Shown here in pieces: positions 31,028-42,439 of a DNA stretch of 64,000 bases. The notes under the pieces are model-generated. The model made no database searches and was not told the origin of the DNA. It saw only the letters and a list, made by a program, of their open reading frames with translations. Position 1 is the stretch's first letter. Every line of letters starts with the position of its first letter. Both the position numbers and the translations under genes were made by a program. The stretch is from [Phialemoniopsis] sp. UDSM-2020 (lineage: Eukaryota; Ascomycota; Sordariomycetes; Thyridiales; Thyridiaceae), in the NCBI GenBank assembly GCA_018873225.1, contig JAEILZ010000001.1:6696001-6760000 (forward strand), given 5' to 3'.

Positions 31028-32930
31028 TCAATCTGACCAGCTCTCTCCTTGACCAGCCACTTTCTCCTTCCACTCGCTCTCCAGCAAAGCCTCGATCTTG
31101 GCACTTCGAACCTTGAAATCCACATTGAAATGTCGACCTGGCATCATGAGAAGACCCGTCTTGGTACCCACATCGTCTACAGTAAACTGCACGACCTCTC
31201 CTGTTTCCGGGTGTCGGGGATGGTGAAACTCGAACGTGTGAAGCAATCTACAGGCGACGGTAAACACGCTTCGCTCCGCCAGATGAAGTCCAGGACAAAT
31301 CCTCTTTCCGGCCCCGTAGGCGAAGTGATCCCGCTCAGCTGGGTCCGCTAGATTGCATGCAGCGGCAGCAGAGAGCTGGTAGTCAATGAATCGTTCAGGA
31401 TCAAACTTGGCTGGGTCAGGATATCGAGTATCTTCCAGATGCATGTTCCTGTGTAGTGGCACAGTTTTGTCAACGCCGTTTCGTTCAAACTTGCTAATGC
31501 ATTGTAACTAGGGAGACATACCAGTGATTCACTCGAACAACGGAACCCTTTGGGATGCGATAGCCACGGTAGACATCTTCGGCGAGTGTGTAGTGCTCGA
31601 AGCCTGTTCGAGCACATTGACTTAGTTTCAGACGGAAATGACAACCTCGTAGTTGTACTTACTCAGCGGAGAGATGCCTCTCCACCTGTAATTCTCCTTG
31701 ATGATGGCTCTGATGTATGGCAGGTTAGGTTCATCTTCCCAGGTTGGATATCTGTCCTGGCCAATGACCCTATCAAGCTCCTCGTGGGCCCTTTGAACAA
31801 CTTCAGGGTGCGTCACTAAAGCGAGGACCATAAATTCCAAGGTTGCCCCTGTCGTCTCAGAGCCTGCACCAAGAATTTCCATGCATGTGGTGGCAGCCTG
31901 AAGCTCGTCGACCTCACCTTGCGTCAGCATTTCGTTCTTGATGTCTCGCGCAACGGATGGCCGGTTTGGATGTTTTTCAGCCTCTTGCAAGGCTTCTCGG
32001 TAACACGTCAACGAGAATTCTTCTTCGAGATCCCTGAATGACTCGAGCTCTCCTAGCCAGGGCTGCAACACTCGTGGTAGCCTGCGAAGGAAAGGTAGTG
32101 TCTCGAAAACATATTTACCCGGCTGCATTGCTGTGCTGAAGTTTTCCATAACCGTTCGCATATTGACGGCGAATTCGCTTTTACTCGACAGGACACGCTT
32201 ACTGAATGCAACCGTTCTGGCGACTGACACTGCATAGCGGAGGAGCTCGTGGGAGAAGTTCTCGGGTTGGTGTCTGATGGTGTGAATTGTGGACAGAGCC
32301 TCGCGCTCTTGATATTGCAGGTACCCATCGCACTTTTTGGCACTCAAGACGTTGGAAAATACTTTCCTAAAGGACTAAGAATGCACGTCAACTTCAACCG
32401 AACTCGTCCGGCACGTCTCAGAGGTACATACGCGCCAGTGTGCACCATAAGGCATCAGTACACCTCGCCTGCCCCCGCTAACAAGCAGTCCAACCTCAGA
32501 CGGTGGTCGGGAGGAGTAGATGTTTGCTCTAAAGAACCGTGTATTTTATGTCAGCCAAGAACGATAGAAACTCAGAAGGATAGAAAACGCACCTTTGGCT
32601 GATCAATTCACGGTACACCGTAGCGTCATTTATGATGATAACATGCTGCAATCCAGTCCGATAATATGTGATAGGACCGTACTCTCTGTCATGGCATCGT
32701 CAGTCTAAGCACTGAAGCCGCGATGTTACTGATGGGAGATCTCAAGCATACTTGGCCCATTCAGTAAAGCGCTCCCATGGCCTCTGCTTTGGCTCTTCAA
32801 ATGTCATCCCTAAGAAGGGATATTGGCCCCTGGGCCCTGGAGGAAGAGGTGGCCGTCGCCAGGCCTCAAGAGTCTTGATAAAGACGAGTGCCACCGTGGC
32901 ACATAGCAGAATGACGATATATTGATACAT
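31028..32930 (-). CDS. Cytochrome P450 (OrdA-like), paralogue A
   Basis: Exons 32752-32930, 32593-32685, 32432-32528, 31663-32374, 31522-31603 and 31028-31448 give 527 aa. It has an N-terminal membrane anchor then the proline hinge PPLPPGPRG, the C-helix HWR, I-helix GAGSETT, K-helix ExxR (ENYR), the PERF motif and the heme loop FAYGAGKRICPG. The general look (KK-C-D-Y, GYRIPKGS, PTWEDEPNLPYIRAIIKE) matches the OrdA-like fungal P450s that hydroxylate or oxidise aromatic and terpenoid intermediates. The internal exons of 93, 97 and 82 nt are exactly the same lengths as in the P450 at 49825-51850, so the two are duplicates. It is divergent from the DAL5-like permease. Confidence 0.92.
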
Positions 32931-33794
32931 GTCGACGATGGCAGTTGTTCTTGTTGGTCACTCACGTGGCTGTATCGCAATTCATACTTTGCGAAACGAT
33001 GCCGGATTCTCTAGCTCCTTCTGGCAACCTTCTTCTTGTATGCACCCCAGGATCTGACCATCTTCCCCGCGTCTATCAACGTTCCACTCGGGATTCCGGT
33101 CCCAACCAAGCAGTCGTTCCGTGCGATACAGCGCCAATCAGATATGAGAGCAGCAGAGGAACTCCAACCCATTGCTGGAACGAGCCCAAGAAGAGCTATG
33201 TTCTCTTCACGCAGCTCCATGCTCCCTGGCGGCCATCAATAATGCCGGTCACGCCCGCAGCCTCCCAAACTGGGTCGACCTAGAGCATTGTGCGCTCCCG
33301 GCGCAACAGCATGACCCCGGTGTTAGGGGTTGACATCTCCGCATTATGGACCCCTAGCTGGCAAAGCCGAGCAGCTGATGCGAGACGCCATCGGAGCTCC
33401 TATGGTGGCGTGAACTCCCGCTAATATCGGAGCACCCAGTGGCTGCAAGATTAGAGCCAACGACGAGAATGGGCAAGTTTTAGGACTGGTCTCGCCTAGG
33501 CCGTCCTTGGCGGTGCTCGACTTCGTTCCCGTGTGCCGAACACGGAGCAGGAAAGCGGAGGAATGTGGAATAAGTGCCACGCTAGCCTCGGGGCCCCGGA
33601 CCTGGAAAATGCCACATCAATCCCCGATGCGGGGTGCATCCTTCTTCCCAAGGCTTTGGGATCCGGGGAAGTCGGAGGATCTGCAAAGTCTATAACAGAA
33701 GTGGTTGTGCAACTGAGGTTCCCCGGATTTCGCTCTCAGAAGTGCCAATACTATCCCTGATCACTTTAAAGTCGTTGAACAATAAGCCTTCAAG
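32931..33794. promoter_or_regulatory. Divergent promoter region, P450 A / DAL5-like permease
   Basis: An 864-bp shared upstream region. It holds five matches to the CreA consensus SYGGRG on either strand: 33315-33320, 33594-33599, 33629-33634, 33663-33668 and 33721-33726. A 10-bp palindrome CGGGGCCCCG lies at 33589-33598 and CCCCGATGCGGGG at 33622-33634. These lie on the permease side and suggest carbon-source control; binding is inferred. Confidence 0.45.
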
Positions 33795-35530
33795 ATGGCA
33801 TCCGAAGGGAAACCCAGCGAGGAGCACGTCGGCGTGACACGTTCCGTGACAGTCGCGGACAACCAGAGCCGCGATCTTGATTTGAAGCAGATCGACACAA
33901 AGCACAACGATGAAGCCCTAAAGGTTGTCGCCGGCTATGATGGCGACACAAGCTGGACACCCGAGGAAGAAAAGCGGCTCGTCAAGAAGATTGACAGGCG
34001 CCAGCTGGTCATCGTTGTCATCACGTTTGCTGTCCAGTACTACGACAAGTATCTATTTTCACATGCTGTACGTTCCCAGCAACTTGATGACTGCCTTTGT
34101 TTGTTTGTATCACAAGTCTGACCTGCGGTTTCAGGCTCTCTTCGGAATGAGACAGGACCTGAAACTGGCTGTCGGGAACCGCTATTCCATGGCCAGCTCC
34201 ATCTTCTATCTTGGATACATCGTCGGAGCATATCCTGCTACATTCATGGCGCAGAGATATCGCGTCAACCGCGTCATCTTTGCCCTTGTGTTGCTCTGGG
34301 GCATTGACGTGCTTGCGGGCGGCTTCTGCCAGACATTCGGACACCTTTACGTTCAGAGATTCTTCCTCGGTCTTTTAGAGTCCGGCATGTCTCCCGTGTG
34401 GATGTTGGTCATTGGAGGCTGGTACCTCAAGAAAGAGCAAACCTTGCGCAACGGGTGAGTCCCCCACTACTCGATCTTTGAAGACCATTGGGCCTCTTGA
34501 CTAACTCCTTTCAGTGTCTGGTTTGCTGCTGCCGCCATGACAACCATCCCTGCACCGCTGATCAACTTTGGCCTGGGACATATCCAAGGTGCACTCTCTC
34601 CCTGGAGATATATGTTCATCTTTGCGGGTAGCCTTACCATTGTCTGGTCCCTTGTCATTCTTCTCTGCATGGACTCCGACCCTGTCTCGGCTACGCATCT
34701 GAATGAACGTGAGAAGTTCATCGCCGTTTCCCGACTAAGGGAGAACAACTCTGGTGTCAGGAACACGCATTTCAAAAAGGAGCAACTGTTCGAAGTTCTG
34801 ATGAGTCTCAAATTTTGGCTTCTCTTCTTGATATCCGTCGGGATCAACACACTCACTGCGGCGTCTACCACCTTCGTGCCCCTTATCATCAACCTCGATC
34901 TCGGGTTTAGTGGCCTCAATTCTTTGCTTCTTACCATTCCCACTGGTGTCATGGGTCTTATCGTGACGGTTGGCCTTTCGTGGCTTGTGCAACGCTTCTC
35001 CCATTGGAATCTGCGTATTTGGTCGCTCTGCTTCAGCTTGGTCGTCTTGATGGTCATGTGCTTGCTGCTCTGGCAGGCACGCAGCATCCACCCTGGAGGA
35101 AAATTGGTCGTGATCTACCTTCTGGCCTTCCAGGCGGCCGCCTATGCTGTGCTCATGAGCGTCACAATTAGCAATTGTGCCGGCTACACCAAGCGGTCAG
35201 CCATGTCAGCAGGCCTGTTCGTCGGATACTGCATTGGTAAGTCCTGTCGGCCTATAGTCTTCTAATTGGAAGGTGATACTGACCACCTGAATAGGCAACT
35301 TTATTAGTCCTTTCACCTTTCTTGAGAAAGAGCTCCCTGTCTACAACACTGGTTGGGCCTTCATCATGGCCATGCAAGCCTTTTCGGCCGTGCTGTGCCT
35401 CGTATATAGGTACCTGTGTGTTCGTGATAACAAGAAGAAGGACGCAGCCGGTCACACCGAGTCTTTCGAGCACGCTTTCGAAGATGATCTGACGGATAAA
35501 ACGAATGTCAACTTCCGCTACGTCTATTAG
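33795..35530 (+). CDS. MFS permease, DAL5/allantoate-type (anion:cation symporter family)
   Basis: Exons 33795-34067, 34135-34454, 34515-35236 and 35295-35530 give 516 aa. A hydrophilic N-terminus with EEEKRLVKKIDRRQL precedes TM1 (...VQYYDKYLFSHA), then LAVGNRYSMASSIFYLGYI and FLGLLESGMSPVW, all typical of the ACS/DAL5 family; the Cys-Val-Arg C-terminus is short and acidic. Fungal members import allantoate, nicotinate, phthalate-like and other organic anions with protons. Uptake of an acidic substrate fits a catabolic reading of the cluster. Shared promoter with P450 A. Reading through the introns would give three false truncations. Confidence 0.92.
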
Positions 35531-35875
35531 GGTGGAGTATGCTCGATACTCGGCAGCTTTTAGTTTCCAGAAGGATCTTTGCACTGAGACATTTGTCAAC
35601 TTGCAATGTTCTAGTTTAGTTCGAATACTACACAAGTTCCTTTAGATCCATACTTCCTGCCGAAAGCATTATAGGTCCTAACATCTGGTAAATGACTCCA
35701 TTCAATGATCTACCCAACGAGATAAGTTATCGATATCATAGAGTTGCAAACGAGATTGGAGAGGGGTATATGCGAATGATCGTACATTTTTGAGTCTTTC
35801 AGTTGGATAGGTGGTGTTGCTCATTAACCTAGTCATGACCTCCATCTATCTTTTCCTATTTCAGTGCCTTCAACC
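35531..35875. other. Convergent 3' intergenic (345 bp)
   Basis: 3' ends of the permease (+) and the 224-aa gene (-). AT-rich and without coding signal. Confidence 0.5.
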
Positions 35876-36620
35876 TCAAAGTTCCTTGAAGGCAATGTGC
35901 ATCATTCCGACACCTGGTGGATAAGGCAGCATGAGATCCTTCACTGGGCCGATATATCTCGGGTGGAAATCTCCCTTCGCCCAGATGTCATAGTGCTGCT
36001 GTCTACTCTGCCAGCCTACCAGCACTACACTTAGCATGGTGCGACCCGAGGGGCTCTCGGCGTGGTCAACGACAGGCAAAGTATCCCAAGTGCTCTTGTT
36101 GTAGTAGGAAGGCGTCAGCTCTGGTGGTAGATGGTGCATGACACCGTCCTGCATGGCCTGTACAAAGCGCTTGATTGCCTCGAAGTCTTCGGCACTGCCA
36201 CTGGCATCAAAAGGCAGGGTGGTGATGTCAGTGATGGGAGTTGCAGCAATGCCACCCACGCTGGCCATCGTTGGGCTGACTTGTGTTCTCAGTTTGAGCG
36301 GCTCACTTCCAGGCGCCGCCAGCCGGCGGATCGTGTCTAGGGACGCCGTTGCATCCGGGTCCGACCAGCCTGGTTTCTATTATCAGCGGCGTCGGAAGGA
36401 AGATGTACGCATGCTGCAGATGGTAAGAGGTGAACGAACCAATGGCCCAGACCACAGAGTTCTCGTCCTCCTCTGTTCTTCCCCAAGCAGACCAGCTGTA
36501 CCCATTCACTTTCTTGCATTGTTTAAAATGATCCATCAACTGCCTCCCAGCGGCATTCCCGTTGTCCTCGGGTTTGACCTCGGGTACAACTTTGAAAAAT
36601 ACTAGTTCCGTGATTTCCAT
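35876..36620 (-). CDS. Unknown 224-aa protein, possibly alpha-beta-barrel-like
   Basis: Exons 36440-36620 and 35876-36369 join across a 70-bp intron, giving GWSDPDATASL at the border. The N-terminus (ITELVFFKVVPE...) and the VGWQS(R)QQHYDIW stretch resemble small fungal cluster proteins with a dimeric alpha-beta-barrel (ABM/EthD) shape, but I see no diagnostic motif. It has no signal peptide. It is divergent from an SDR over a 578-bp promoter, inside the oxidative block. Such proteins may act as monooxygenases, cyclases or ligand-binding helpers; the role is undetermined. Confidence 0.7.
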
Positions 36621-37198
36621 CTTGTTCTGTGACGGTTGCCTGCGGCTGCGACTGCGAGCGCGTCGGTGTCTGGGTTTCTTCAGAGCATCTTTTATGGAAT
36701 GTATCATATGTCCACTACTCAGCCAATTCATACTGTCTCTTAGCATTGATGAGTCGCTCGTGTCACCCGTCGAACAACGGAGCTACGTGTCTGCGGAATT
36801 GTGTGTACAGCGTAAGCCTCCACCACCTCCACCTCCACTTCCGCTCCCGACTCCACCTCAATCCCCGAACCCGTTGCACAAGGGGGTGTGGGGCTTCGCA
36901 CCTCGGACGACGGAACGAATACCAAAGTCGTGTTAATGTTACCCCGTGCTCCAATCCAGCTCCCTGTCGATTTGCCGGACTCTACGAGGTGCTCTCGTCG
37001 ATTTACCTGTATTCTCACTCCCACCACGTAGCCTAGGGCTCATTGCATGAAACGGCTCTCGTCTACAAAGGCGGCGTGCCTCCACTATCGTGTGGGCCCA
37101 TAAATACAATCAAAGCACATGCTTGATTCCTAAACATCAATAAGCGTGGCACTGTTGAACACTAAGACCCCAACTGATCACTCAAAGAATCGACAAAA
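36621..37198. promoter_or_regulatory. Divergent promoter with four GTGGAG boxes
   Basis: Upstream region shared by the 224-aa gene (-) and the SDR (+). CTCCAC (GTGGAG on the minus strand) occurs at 36818-36823, 36827-36832, 36833-36838 and 36851-36856, inside a pyrimidine-rich run. GTGGAG fits the CreA consensus SYGGRG. A TATA-like ATAAATA lies at 37100-37106, about 100 bp before the SDR start. Confidence 0.4.
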
Positions 37199-38166
37199 AT
37201 GGTGGACAAGACCGTGTGCGTACCCCTGAACCTGAATCCTGACTGGTTGATGCTGATGTCTGGGCAGAATCATCACTGGAGGAGGCAATGGTATTGGCCT
37301 GGCAACAGTGAAACAGCTCCTGAGCTCTGACAAAGTTTCCTGCGTTGTGGCGGTCGACCTCAATGTATCAAGTCTTGAGCCACTACATAAGGAGAATCCG
37401 CACAAACTGCACATCGTAGCGGGTGACGTCACGGACGAAGCAACGAATGCCAAAGCTCTCGCAACCGTTCTGGAGTATGGTGGCAAATTAACAGATTTGA
37501 TCCTCAACGCCGGGATCTTCAGGCCTGTCGGATCGCTCCCTGAAATTTCCATCGAGGCGTGGAGGAAGACATTTGACATCAACTTCTTTTCTATTGTTCA
37601 CATGGTATGTTGTAACGATACCACACCCGGGCCGATCTTGCCCAACAGTGTTTTTGTGTGACGGTCTATAAGTCACTATGGCGCTGACTAGTTCGTGGCA
37701 ATAGATTCGACTTGCTTGGCCAGAACTTCTGAAGACCAACGGCAGCATAATTGTCACCTCGAGCAGAGTGAGCCAACGGCCCGCCGAGTATTGGGCATGT
37801 TACGCGACTACCAAGAATGCACTCAACTATCTGATGTCGTGCATACCCTTGGAGACAAACCAGCTGCGTTGTGTAGCTATGACGCCTGGGGCGGTTGATA
37901 CAGATCTGATGCGGACGGCAATGAGTGGAGGTAAGCAGAGACGATACCTGGGGTTGGGAAGAGCACGCTGACATTGGATAACAGAGGATCTATCCCCCGA
38001 GATGATAAAGTTCATGAAGAACCTCAACGGCAGTGGCAACTTGTATAAGCCGGAGCAGCCAGCAAGTGGCTTCCTGAAGCTGGTGGAGTCTGGCATACCA
38101 GATTCCTTGAATGGTAAAACCGTTTTCTGGGAGGATGTCGTGAGCGACCAGGTTGCGGATCAGTAG
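37199..38166 (+). CDS. Short-chain dehydrogenase/reductase
   Basis: Exons 37199-37215, 37268-37604, 37705-37930 and 37985-38166 give 253 aa. The tiny 17-nt first exon (MVDKTV) is needed to complete the Rossmann start VIITGGGNGIG. Also present are DVTD, LNAG (variant of NNAG), Ser in VTSSR and the catalytic Tyr-x3-Lys YATTK. The C-terminus YKPEQPASGFLKLVE resembles NADP-dependent fungal SDRs of cluster type. It would interconvert an alcohol and a ketone. It lies between the 224-aa gene and the hydrolase gene, same strand as the latter. Confidence 0.9.
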
Positions 38167-38756
38167 CAAGATTTTGGGGTTTGGACTTTTAATGTCGACA
38201 CGGCTCAATACCCATTGCTTAGGGTTTTGGAATATCAAGTTTTATTATACAAGTTCGAGCTGTGAATGGTGATAGATGGGAGTGAAACAATGACATGCGT
38301 CCAGAGGATCTAACTCGTTAGAGCCACGAAATATGGCCTGCATGACCCACAGACGGACAGCAATGATGAAAAATACCCTCCTGTCTTCCTGCATGAGCGT
38401 TGTCTGCCATGCTTTCCAACTGTGGTGGGTCAGGGGTGGATGACGGCTGATCGGATGAATTTTAGGGGTCAGCCAAGCTACCACTATCCCTAAAAGCCAC
38501 TAAGAACCCGACAGTCTTTTCAAGCCCACTGGGCGGTATTACAACGCCAAGCACATCTTCGGAGTTCGGGTGGCCTGCAACTTGCGCTTCCTGCTTGCAT
38601 GACCAGTCCAGTGATGTTTATAGTCGACCAAAAAATCCCAGCATTATTGTATGTCTCAGTGAAGAGAAATCAAACGTTAATTCTGCCAACGCGATTTCGC
38701 ATAGAATAGAGAAATGGGTTCAAAGTCGCATTGCTGTGACATTGGTCATCCAGGCG
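38167..38756. other. Intergenic (590 bp)
   Basis: An open frame in phase with the hydrolase begins at 38595 and would add 54 residues without homology signal; I treat it as 5' UTR. No other gene is seen. Confidence 0.45.
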
Positions 38757-39695
38757 ATGGTGAGTCCACCCACCCATCCACTTCCCGAAAGATATTACGT
38801 TGACAGAACGTTCTCAGATCAATATCGTCCACGTGGCCGGACGAGAACCGTCGGCCAGATTCAGGTCTATGAGACCCGTCCAAACGACGGCAACTCGAAG
38901 GGCACTCTCTTCCTACTTCCAGATGGATTTGGCCTGGCGCAACACAATCTCATCCTCGCCGACATGTTTGCCGAGCGCGGCTGGATTACAATGATTCCGG
39001 ATTACTTTGAAGGTATGTCCGAAATAAGCAATTCTTTCAGTAACAGCAGAGCTGACTTGAGCCCACTTTGGGTGACTGTAGGTGATCCGCTACCTGTTGC
39101 GATTCTGAACCGAGACAAGAGCAAACCGCTTGAGTCGATCATCGACATGAAGACATGGTTTGAAAAGCACTCGCCCGAGGTTATTCAGCGGCATCTCAAG
39201 TCTTGCTACGACGACTGGGTGGCTTCGGCATCTCCCGGCGCAGAATCGGAGCGCAGTCTTCGTGCAGTGGGTTACTGCTTCGGAGGGAAATATGCATTGC
39301 GAATGTCGTCGTGGGACCGCATGGCAACGGTCGCGGCCTTCCATCCAGTGAGTGCTATTGACGAGTTGTTGTCTCGTCATTAAGGTGTCGGGAGAAGGTG
39401 CATTGTGACTAACTGCTATGCGCAGAGTCTAGTAGAAGAAAGGGATTTGACTGGATCCAACGGTACCTTTTGCCCTACATATGTAGGACTTGCGGGAGAC
39501 GATAATATGGTGCCCAGCACCCTTGGTAGTGACTTGAGCCGATGGGCGAAGGGGCAGTCCCGCACCATTGAGCAGAGGGTGTTCCCTGGGATGGCACATG
39601 GGTTCGCAGCGCGTCCCAATACAAAGGACGACTCGGTGCTGGAACAATTTAAGGCAGCTTTCGAGTACACATGTCTAGCTCTAGATACAAATTAG
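38757..39695 (+). CDS. Dienelactone-hydrolase-like alpha/beta hydrolase
   Basis: Exons 38757-39012, 39082-39347 and 39426-39695 give 263 aa, normal for the DLH family. The nucleophile elbow GYCFGGKY carries Cys instead of the usual Ser, as in true dienelactone hydrolases; the Asp is in GLAGDDN and the His in GMAHGFAAR. TLFLLPDGFGLAQHN near residue 50 is the oxyanion-side loop. The family opens enol-lactones, for instance in aromatic ring degradation. In this cluster it could open a lactone made by the Baeyer-Villiger-type enzyme at 59-61 kb (inference). It starts at the first Met after an AT-rich leader. Confidence 0.88.
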
Positions 39696-39968
39696 ATATA
39701 CAATTAGACACATAGAGCCTATTTGTAAAACCACATCGTTGTCCTCGCTTGTAGACTTTGCGGTAGAAACGGGATGGTAATCTAGGACTTGGACTGTTTG
39801 GTTCCATGTCACTCGTATTTCATCGTTCCACCTAATACGTGACATTGAAAAGCTCGAATATAATATCACAGCATGTAAACTTTGGGATTGCGCAAGGACG
39901 AAATTCTTTGATTCTGGCATAAGAGACGTGTCCTACAGAAAGAAGCGCTTGTAGTCTATCAAAGTTCC

Positions 39969-41509
39969 CTACATGGCGAACTTTCCCGCGCCTTTGCAAA
40001 ATACGTTCTGCGGGTCATACTGCTTCTTGAGAGCTAGGAGACGGTCGTAATTGACACCGAATATTTCTTGTGCCGATGAGGTTGCGATGCCTGGCCCATT
40101 TAGTCAGCATGATAAGTCCGGAACACCGCCCGATGCAGTGGCATCGATGCCTGGGAAGATACTGACCGTCATAATTGCCATACTCTCCCACGCCGTCATC
40201 CGATTTGGGCATGCTCTCCTGGAGTGCCCGGTTTACCTTTTGTCCCATCTCTCTTGTCCAGTCTCTGCACCTTTTATCATTCTGCGCACCGACCCAGCGA
40301 GTGCTGAACAGGATGTTGTAATGCTCGCCCCGGTTGGCAAAGGACATGGCAGACTGCGAAACTTGATTGACCATCTTTTGGGAAAAGAACTCCAGAAGAA
40401 TGATGGACTTGATGGCATCCGGAACCTCAGTAATAAATTGACTGTAATTATCCAGCAGGGATGTCACCAGACTTGTCGATAATGGAACTGAGAATGCGGA
40501 CCCTTTCTGTGTCTTGCGGTCGCCGTGGGTCGAGACGGTGTTCAGCATGGCGTTGACATCGCGGTAGGGCATCTCCCGCGTCAGATCAACGATGGGGCCA
40601 AGCGCAAACAAATCTGCATAGTGGTCTTTCGCTTCGGCGGACTTTCCGTTGTAAAAGATGACAGCGAGCACGCTCACCTTGCGCGCCGGCGCCGGGGCAC
40701 CTATGCCCACAACCATGCCACTTCGTCCGTCGGTCGAGACCACGAGCTTGTTTGCAAAGTCGACAACTTTGGCTAGGGAACCCGGCGCAAAGACAAGGAG
40801 TCCACCGTAGACATCATTGACTTGTTCATATCCACGGAAGGTGAAGCTCGTGGCGACGCCAAAACTCTGCCCGGCTCCACGCGCAGCCCAAAAGAGATCC
40901 GGGTTGTCAGTCTCGGACGCGTGTACGATCCGGCCATCCGCAAGTACAAGTTCGACACCCATAAGATTGTCGATCGTCAAACCGTACTTTCCAGTTAGCC
41001 AACCATATCCGCCGCCCAAGGTCAGTCCACCAACGCCGGTGTGGTTGACGGTGCCGCCGACGGTGGCAAGCCCGTACTTCGCAGCGGCGTAGTCGACGTC
41101 TTCCCAGATGGCACCTCCTTCTACTTGTATAGTCTTGTTGGCATAATCGACTGTGACATTGCGCATCTTGGTCAGGTCAACTACTAGGCCCCCCTCGGTC
41201 GAGGACGACCCAGAAGTGGAGTGACCGCCACCGACGACGGCGATCTCGAGCTTGTGCTTCCGCGCGAAAACAATAGCCTTAGACACGTCCGTGGGATTTG
41301 TTGCTTGCACAACGACTGCCTACGACGTCCCAGTGGTCAGGTTTGCAAGCAACGCGGGGTCCAGCGCTCATGATACTTACAGCTCGCTTTTCGGCAGCTT
41401 CTGACCATCTCTTGAGGCTCTTCTCATACCCATTGTCCCCTGGGACAAGGACATCTGAGCCTACTAGTGATTTCCGGAGCTCGTCAATGGGTAGAGAATC
41501 TGCCGTCAT
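39969..41509 (-). CDS. BBE-type FAD-linked oxidase
   Basis: Exons 41381-41509, 40167-41319 and 39969-40090 give 467 aa. It has an FAD-binding PCMH-type domain with VVGGGHSTSG (the His that binds FAD covalently), VNHTGVGGLTLGGGYGW, and the C-terminal berberine-bridge part NYDRLLALKKQYDPQNVF supplied by the last exon. At the place where bicovalent members carry a Cys near GVGGL, this protein has none, so single His-linked FAD is expected. It has no signal peptide, so it acts inside the cell. The family oxidises alcohols, amines or sugars, or closes rings, with O2. An in-frame non-ATG codon further upstream is not used. Confidence 0.92.
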
Positions 41510-42439
41510 CTTTTGTTGTGTGCACAAATCGTTACAAGTTACTGAGTCTGTCGAGAATGAAAGTCGGTGCCAGATATTGTACCCTAAAAGAACTCAGAAG
41601 TGTGGTCGGCGCCAGTTTTCAATTGTCTAAGCTACGACCGATTTGTTTTGTATCATACCTTTGACAGGCTTGCCATCTCTACAGTGACGCCACGAATCTA
41701 TCGACAGATATGCCTAAAGCGTATGATCTCACGCGAGCTCTCGTGGCCCCTCACTCACCTCCACATGCACTCCATTTCCGAGCCAAGCCAGCTTAGCAAA
41801 CGCGGCCGCCTGATCACATTGCTGTCGGATCGGAGGTGGAGGTGGAACGGGGATCCTCTTCCCCACAGCTCTCAAATGGTTGCGCACCACTGGGCACGGC
41901 GCGCGACGATTGACATCCTGCTACCTCGGAGGATTCCGTTCTTCGAGGGTCAATAGAATCGCACAAGTACCGCGGGCAAGACTCCGATCAGGCGTGTTGC
42001 CCTTCCTCCCAGGGCGGTCGACGCGCGCACGTGTAGATATCTCCTCTCGTACCGTAGGCTTGGACTTTCCTGGTGGGCAAGATAGATGAGTAATTAAGGG
42101 CAAATAGAATAACTCCGGGGAAAATATTCTACCCCAGCGTTCCCCGCAGTGCCCAGAGAATACATAGTAGTTAGTGTTTGACACGCCCCCTCTCTACACA
42201 ACCTCCACTAGTTCCGCACCTCACAGACGGTCAGGTGCCTGTAGACATACCTAACTGAGCTACGAGTGGCATGGCCGCATCGGCTAGGTAGAGAGTAGTA
42301 TGGTGTGAAATGCTGGATGATGTCTCGTAGTTCTCCGCATCGCACCTCAATGTGAACCTCGTTTGGGATTTCGCCTTGAATGCGCAATTCATTGGGTCAC
42401 GATTGATCGCATTCACTTTGCTCGCTCAGAGCGATATAC
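41510..42439. other. Divergent promoter region, flavin oxidase / regulator
   Basis: A 930-bp gene-free region between the BBE-type oxidase and the C2H2/Zn2Cys6 regulator. A CCGGGG box lies near 42115. No coding signal is seen. Confidence 0.45.

Noticed and set aside
38595..38756. 54-residue N-terminal extension of the DLH-like protein
   Set aside because: Open frame only; no homology-like signal, and the family start fits the Met at 38757.
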